The notes under the pieces were generated by a model. That model was given only the letters and a program-made list of their open reading frames with translations, was not told the DNA's origin and searched no databases. DNA of 64,000 nucleotides from Ensifer adhaerens (GTDB taxonomy: Bacteria; Pseudomonadota; Alphaproteobacteria; Rhizobiales; Rhizobiaceae): positions 1,054,001 to 1,118,000 of the forward strand of contig NZ_CP015881.1 of the NCBI RefSeq assembly GCF_000697965.2, read 5' to 3'. The position numbers and the translations under genes are program-made. Below are positions 60,193 through 64,000 of this stretch, in pieces (within the stretch, counting starts at the first letter, position 1; each line of letters begins with the position of its first letter).

Positions 60193-61217
60193 CGGGTGAG
60201 ACGTACCCCTTCAGGGGTTGACCGGAAAGGCAGGCGGTCGGCTAAAGGGCGATGTAGAAGAGGGAATGATCTAGTGCAACCGACGGCGGCGACAGACCGT
60301 TCAGGCCACCCGTCCGGCACCTCATAAGACCGCGGCACATTTCAACTGGGCACGCCGCCCTACGATACGCCCGTCCCGGTCTCTGCCCATTGCAAGCAGC
60401 GAGCAGCACGGACTGCCGCCAGATCTCTCGGATGCACATTGCGCGGTCGCGGTGACCACATCGCACGCAAACTGGATTGCAAGTCCCCGACCCGGCCATC
60501 GCCGGGATCGACAAACGAACTTCAACGATGCTGCCCCTAGCCGCGTTGCCGCGTCAGACGCGCGCCAATTGCCATCCACCGTCCTGAGCGACCGACGTCG
60601 TACCGCGCGGCCAGGAGTTACGGCTCGAGGTCACGCCCCTCGCGTTCGCCAGGCAGCCGATCGCTCCGGCGAAAAATTTCTCCTTGTTCTTTTGACATGT
60701 GAGGAAACCATCTTTGCGTCGAGGTTGCTCATCGACCCATGTTCGCTCGTAACCTCGAAATCAGCACGAAGCGGGATACCCCACATCGACTGAGCCAGAC
60801 GGATTCGCTGCCGGCCGGGTGACATCGCCGATTGCCCATTTCTGTGGTTGCTTCCCCGATTATGTCCCGGAGCTGGAGCGACTTCGGCCCCGCCCAATCT
60901 CATCGATTCGCAAAGGTCGCTATGGCGCTCCGATTGCAGCGCGTTTGAAAGCCTTGCTGCGATCCAGCAGCACGGGCCCTCGGCGACCCGGCAAGTCGCC
61001 GAGCCTCCGATAGCGCTAGGAATCGTTATGTTTTCAGTAGCGACGAATGCTTTCCTTCCAATTATCGTGCTCCAGGGAATGGGATGAAAGCCAGCGCCAA
61101 GTGAAGGTGGATCGACGTCGCATCCATGAAGACGCTTGCCAATGCTGCGGCGAGAAATTTACTTTTGGCACCGCCTTCATCTCCGTGGCGACAGCATAGG
61201 GCGCTATCCCATCCACT
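60193..61217. other. Gene-poor kilobase
   Basis: No open frame in either direction has both a ribosome site and protein-like composition. Short Arg/Ser-rich frames (for example 60322-60579 and 60631-60903, minus) look like chance or old relics. Nothing identifiable. Confidence 0.5.
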
Positions 61218-61247
61218 TTATACTATCGTTTTTGTGATCGTATAACC
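61218..61247. promoter_or_regulatory. Shared conjugation operator, copy 3 (DUF1173 gene)
   Basis: TACTATC (61221-61227), eight bases, GATCGTATAAC (61236-61246). Same spacing and nearly the same half-sites as upstream of traC and of rctA/trbM. Ends 65 bp before the GTG of the DUF1173 gene. Confidence 0.7.
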
Positions 61248-61311
61248 GAAAAATCCATGCTACATCGTCACTGACCCTTAGGGCCTATTGAATGGGAAGC
61301 GGAGGCTCAAT

Positions 61312-62502
61312 GTGCGACGGTTTCTGATCGGCGACAGGCTGTTCGAGGAGGCATCGAGCGAATTCCGGGCTCTTCTTCCACGTGCTTATGAACAGGGGCT
61401 TCGGCCATATTGCCAGTGCAACGAACCGCCGGTTGCGATGTACATCGCGCGGCTCGATGAGCAACACCTCGTCAAACGCATGCCGCTTACCGGGCGCAAT
61501 CATGACCCGGCTTGCCCATCCTTTGAACCTCCCTATGATTTATCCGGGCTCGGGCCTTTGATCGGCAATGCGATCCAGGTCGATGCGAACGGGCGAGCAA
61601 TCTTGAAGATCGATTTTTCGATGACGAAGAAAGGTCCACGAGCGGCCGCATCTCGATCGGCAGGTCCGCAAGAGTCGGCCATCCGCAATGAGCCACAGAA
61701 GCTCTCGTTGCGCGCAACGCTGCACTACCTGTGGGAAATGGGAGAATTGACCGAATGGCAGCCCTCCTGGACTGGAAAGCGCGGCTGGGGTCGGGTTCGC
61801 ACGAGCCTCATGAATGCCGCGTCGCAGATGACGACCCGCGGCGGACAGCTGAGCGATATGCTGTTTGTGCCGGAGGCGTTCCATCAGGAGGACAAGGAAG
61901 CAATTGCCGCACGCCGAGTAACCGCGCTTTGCGGTGCGCAAGCGTCCGGGACAGGACCGCGCAAACTGATGATCGCTGTTGCCGAAGTAAAGGAGTTCAT
62001 CCCCGCACGCGTCGGACACCGGATCGTGGTGCGGCATCTGCCCTTTCCCTTCATGCTTGAAGACCAAGCATGGAAGCGGTTGAACGCCAGATACGAAACG
62101 GAACTTGAATTGTGGCGTGCGAACGACGAATTGCACCTCGTCATGATCGCGACGTTTGGGATTTCGGCATCCGGGGTTGCAGCCGTCGAAGAAGTCGCGA
62201 TGATGGTGGTGAACGAGAACTGGATCCCACTCGAAAACGTCCATGAGCGCCATCTTCTGAACAGACTGGCAGGGCTGCGACGCAAGTTCGTCAAAGGCTT
62301 ACGCTTCAACCTCTCACACGAGCAACCAATCGTGTCGGTCACCTTGCCGGAACAGCGACCCTGCCCGGTTGCGATGTTTATCGTGTCGGCCGGTGCAGGT
62401 GGGAACTACCAGCGGGCATTGACGGAAATGATCGAGGCACGACCGGAGATGACGCCTTGGATTTGGTACATTGCCGAGGGAGACATGCCGCAGTTGCCGT
62501 GA
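61312..62502 (+). CDS. DUF1173-family plasmid protein
   Basis: 396 aa from GTG 61312, seven bases after GGAGG; the TTG at 61288 is too early. DUF1173 features: RPYCQCNEPPVAMYIARLD and MPLTGRNHDPACPSFEPP (conserved Cys/His), LWEMGELTEWQPSWTGKRGWGRV, and a terminal TEMIEARPEMTPWIWYI. Common on rhizobial conjugative plasmids; function not established. Its promoter carries the same 30-bp element as virB and traCDG, so it is probably co-regulated with conjugation. Confidence 0.88.
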   Translation: MRRFLIGDRLFEEASSEFRALLPRAYEQGLRPYCQCNEPPVAMYIARLDEQHLVKRMPLTGRNHDPACPSFEPPYDLSGLGPLIGNAIQVDANGRAILKIDFSMTKKGPRAAASRSAGPQESAIRNEPQKLSLRATLHYLWEMGELTEWQPSWTGKRGWGRVRTSLMNAASQMTTRGGQLSDMLFVPEAFHQEDKEAIAARRVTALCGAQASGTGPRKLMIAVAEVKEFIPARVGHRIVVRHLPFPFMLEDQAWKRLNARYETELELWRANDELHLVMIATFGISASGVAAVEEVAMMVVNENWIPLENVHERHLLNRLAGLRRKFVKGLRFNLSHEQPIVSVTLPEQRPCPVAMFIVSAGAGGNYQRALTEMIEARPEMTPWIWYIAEGDMPQLP

Positions 62503-62844
62503 TCGTCAGAATGCCGGCTGCGTTGCCTTTGCTCGGACAAAGGTGGCAAGCTTTTAGATGATGAAGGAAGGCGCAAAGGGAAACGGACGGTTCGCAGAGT
62601 TCACGAACAAATCCAGATTCTGCGGACAGCGTAAGCGCACTTCGCCATGGGCTACAGCTCCCTTTCTTGTCGGCAACTTTTTATCGGTAGAGGGTGCTAA
62701 GCAACAGAGATGCCGTCATGCGGCGAGCCGGCATAACTTGCTTTGCCGACTGCCTTTCTTCAGAAAACTCAAATGTCCGATTGCCGCGACGACGGCAACC
62801 GGCAATTTCAAACACCGCGCCCCTGCCGCCGCCGTCGGCGCACC
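62503..62844. other. Non-coding stretch between DUF1173 and ArdC genes
   Basis: No supportable gene. The two genes converge here. A plus-strand frame (62558-62992) has mixed composition and no ribosome site. Confidence 0.45.
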
Positions 62845-62876
62845 CATCACCTCGCATTTTCGCTCGCGAGGTGATG
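62845..62876 (-). terminator. Strong hairpin 3' of ardC
   Basis: CATCACCTCGC (62845-62855) and GCGAGGTGATG (62866-62876) form a perfect 11-bp stem with a ten-base loop, 31 bases after the ardC stop. No T-run follows in either direction. It may stabilise mRNA ends or act as a bidirectional barrier between convergent genes. Confidence 0.55.
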
Positions 62877-62906
62877 ATCCATGGCATTTTCTCTTGAAAG
62901 GGACGC

Positions 62907-63824
62907 CTAGCCGGCGCCCCTTGCCTCATTTTGCGTGTCTTGTTGTGCATGCATCCAGTCGGCAATCTCCTGCGCTTTGCTGGCAGCCGTGAAGATGGCG
63001 AGCTTGTCGGAATGCATCACGTCGATCCACGATGCAATATAGCGGGCATGGTCCGGACGCGGCTCGACACTGAGGCCCAGATCGGCGCAAATCATTGCAC
63101 TCAGGAGCTCGACCGTGCATTCCTCCATTGCATAGGCGGCCGAGCCGAAACGTCCAGAGAGATCGCGGTTGAGACGGTGGCTGGCGCCAGATGCATGGCC
63201 ACATTCGTGAAGCAGCACCGCGTAGTAGGCGACCGCATCGCGGAAGCACGCGAACCTTGGGATCTGTACCTGATCCGTAGCCGGGCGATAGTAAGCTTGC
63301 GAGCCGCCGTGGCAGATATCAATGCCGAGGGCCGCGCAGAACCGTTCGGCCCGGTTGATCCGCTTCGCTTCCGGCAAGACCGGGCTCTCGGGCGGTGTGT
63401 AGCCGTCAACCTGGGCGCAATTAAAAACCGAGTAGCCGCGAGCAAATATGGACCGGGCGGGTTCGTCACGATTTGCATCGTCGGCTTGGTCATCCGTTTT
63501 GTCGCGATCGTGGGTCTTCCAGAACACGACAAGGTGGCCGTGCTCGCCCTTACGAACCTGAGCGCCGAGCGCTTGCCATTGGTGGTAAGTGCCCCAGATC
63601 CCGGTGGGATAGCCGGCCGCGTGCGCCGCAGCCCAGAGTGAGAGGATGTTGACGCCGCGATAAGTCCTGCTTGAGGCGATATTGACGGGCGTGGTGATGG
63701 CCGATCCGTCGTGATGCCAGGGCATTCTGTAGTCACCGGCGCCGGCCTCGATGGCGGCGATAATCTGGTTAGTGACGCGCTCGTAGATATCGACTTGTGT
63801 TTGGCGTCTGCGATCTGTGGTCAT
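62907..63824 (-). CDS. ardC: ArdC-type antirestriction / zincin-like metallopeptidase protein
   Basis: 305 aa from ATG 63824, preceded by GAAGGAGGCACC. An N-terminal ArdC-N (ssDNA-binding) domain contains VDIYERVTNQIIAAIEAG, RTYRGVNILSLWAAA and GTYHQWQALGAQVRKGEHG. The C-terminal zincin-like part has HECGHASGASHRL (Zn-binding HExxH-type H-E-C-G-H). ArdC proteins protect incoming plasmid DNA from restriction. It is placed with other leading-region-type plasmid genes, consistent with early expression in recipients. The upstream 180 bp to the window end show only the start of a possible further minus-strand frame. Confidence 0.88.
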   Translation of the reverse strand: MTTDRRRQTQVDIYERVTNQIIAAIEAGAGDYRMPWHHDGSAITTPVNIASSRTYRGVNILSLWAAAHAAGYPTGIWGTYHQWQALGAQVRKGEHGHLVVFWKTHDRDKTDDQADDANRDEPARSIFARGYSVFNCAQVDGYTPPESPVLPEAKRINRAERFCAALGIDICHGGSQAYYRPATDQVQIPRFACFRDAVAYYAVLLHECGHASGASHRLNRDLSGRFGSAAYAMEECTVELLSAMICADLGLSVEPRPDHARYIASWIDVMHSDKLAIFTAASKAQEIADWMHAQQDTQNEARGAG

Positions 63825-64000
63825 TGGTGCCTCCTTCAGCTCGCCCCCTCCGTCGAGGGCGAGGCGGCAGGGGCAGACGCGGGAGGCCGGCCCGTCACAC
63901 CCTGTTCTCGGTGCTGGTGCGGAACAGGGTTGATGGGCTGGCAGCGTCTGCCACAACCGAGCCATGTCTCGACGGGCGTGCTGAAGGCGACACCGACCAT

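Noticed and set aside
1..64000. CRISPR array, rRNA or tRNA genes
   Set aside because: No regularly spaced repeats, tRNA-like cloverleaf ends or rRNA signatures were recognised by reading both strands; a tRNAscan/CRISPR search was not possible.

Overview
The window is high-GC alphaproteobacterial DNA, most likely an accessory plasmid or megaplasmid of a member of the Rhizobiaceae (Sinorhizobium/Ensifer/Rhizobium type). The evidence is the rhizobial TraA-oriT-TraCDG arrangement, a complete leftward VirB1-VirB11 type IV secretion operon with a divergent winged-helix gene in the position of the conjugation repressor RctA, plasmid-typical DUF736, DUF1173 and ArdC genes, an acyl-homoserine-lactone synthase, and many periplasmic-binding-protein transporters. 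No rRNA, tRNA, CRISPR array or replication (repABC) genes were found.

Layout. 1-6.6 kb: a TctDE two-component system, a divergent solute-binding protein, and the tripartite tricarboxylate transporter tctCBA with a direct-repeat candidate TctD site upstream. 6.6-7.5 kb: a tandem duplication of a 55-aa protein gene. 7.5-8.4 kb: a universal stress protein and a small hypothetical gene. 8.5-18.6 kb: trbM-virB1-2-3-4-5-eexN-6-7-8-9-10-11, all on the minus strand. 18.7-22.8 kb: the rctA-like regulator, a frameshifted TPR-like gene, and a LuxR-type regulator cut in two by a 1,219-bp IS3-family element. 22.9-26.7 kb: LysR, a fused nucleotidyltransferase-HEPN protein, a small secreted protein and an M20 amidohydrolase. 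27.2-33.2 kb: a BmpA-type nucleoside ABC importer with a frameshifted cytosine-deaminase-like gene. 33.5-34.8 kb: a VapBC pair and a small gene. 35.0-47.8 kb: a PotDBCA-like importer plus TauD, RraA-like, nitrilase, two MmgE/PrpD, ornithine-cyclodeaminase-like and amidohydrolase genes, interrupted by a decayed parDE. 47.8-49.4 kb: luxI translationally coupled to a frameshifted PhoB-like regulator. 50.2-51.1 kb: a Phd/PIN pair beside a Tn3 transposase relic. 51.3-58.5 kb: traA, oriT, traCDG. 58.9-64 kb: small plasmid genes, DUF736, DUF1173 and ArdC.

How it fits together. TraA (relaxase/helicase), TraC/TraD (relaxosome), TraG (coupling protein) and the VirB/TrbM/EexN channel form a self-sufficient conjugation apparatus. 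A 30-bp element of the form TACWATC-N8-GAYMGTATAA occurs with identical spacing in front of trbM-virB/rctA, traCDG and the DUF1173 gene, so one regulator, plausibly the RctA-like protein, may control all three. Quorum sensing appears superimposed and damaged: luxI is intact, the luxR-type gene is disrupted by the IS element (exact excision would restore a 234-codon ORF), and the regulator coupled to luxI carries a frameshift. A second shared motif, TATCAAT-N10-YGATATTGGA, precedes both the PotD-like importer and the dioxygenase gene, tying that catabolic cluster into one regulon. Several genes carry single-base frameshifts (TPR-like protein, cytosine deaminase, regulator, ParE). Whether these are real decay or assembly errors cannot be decided from the sequence alone.
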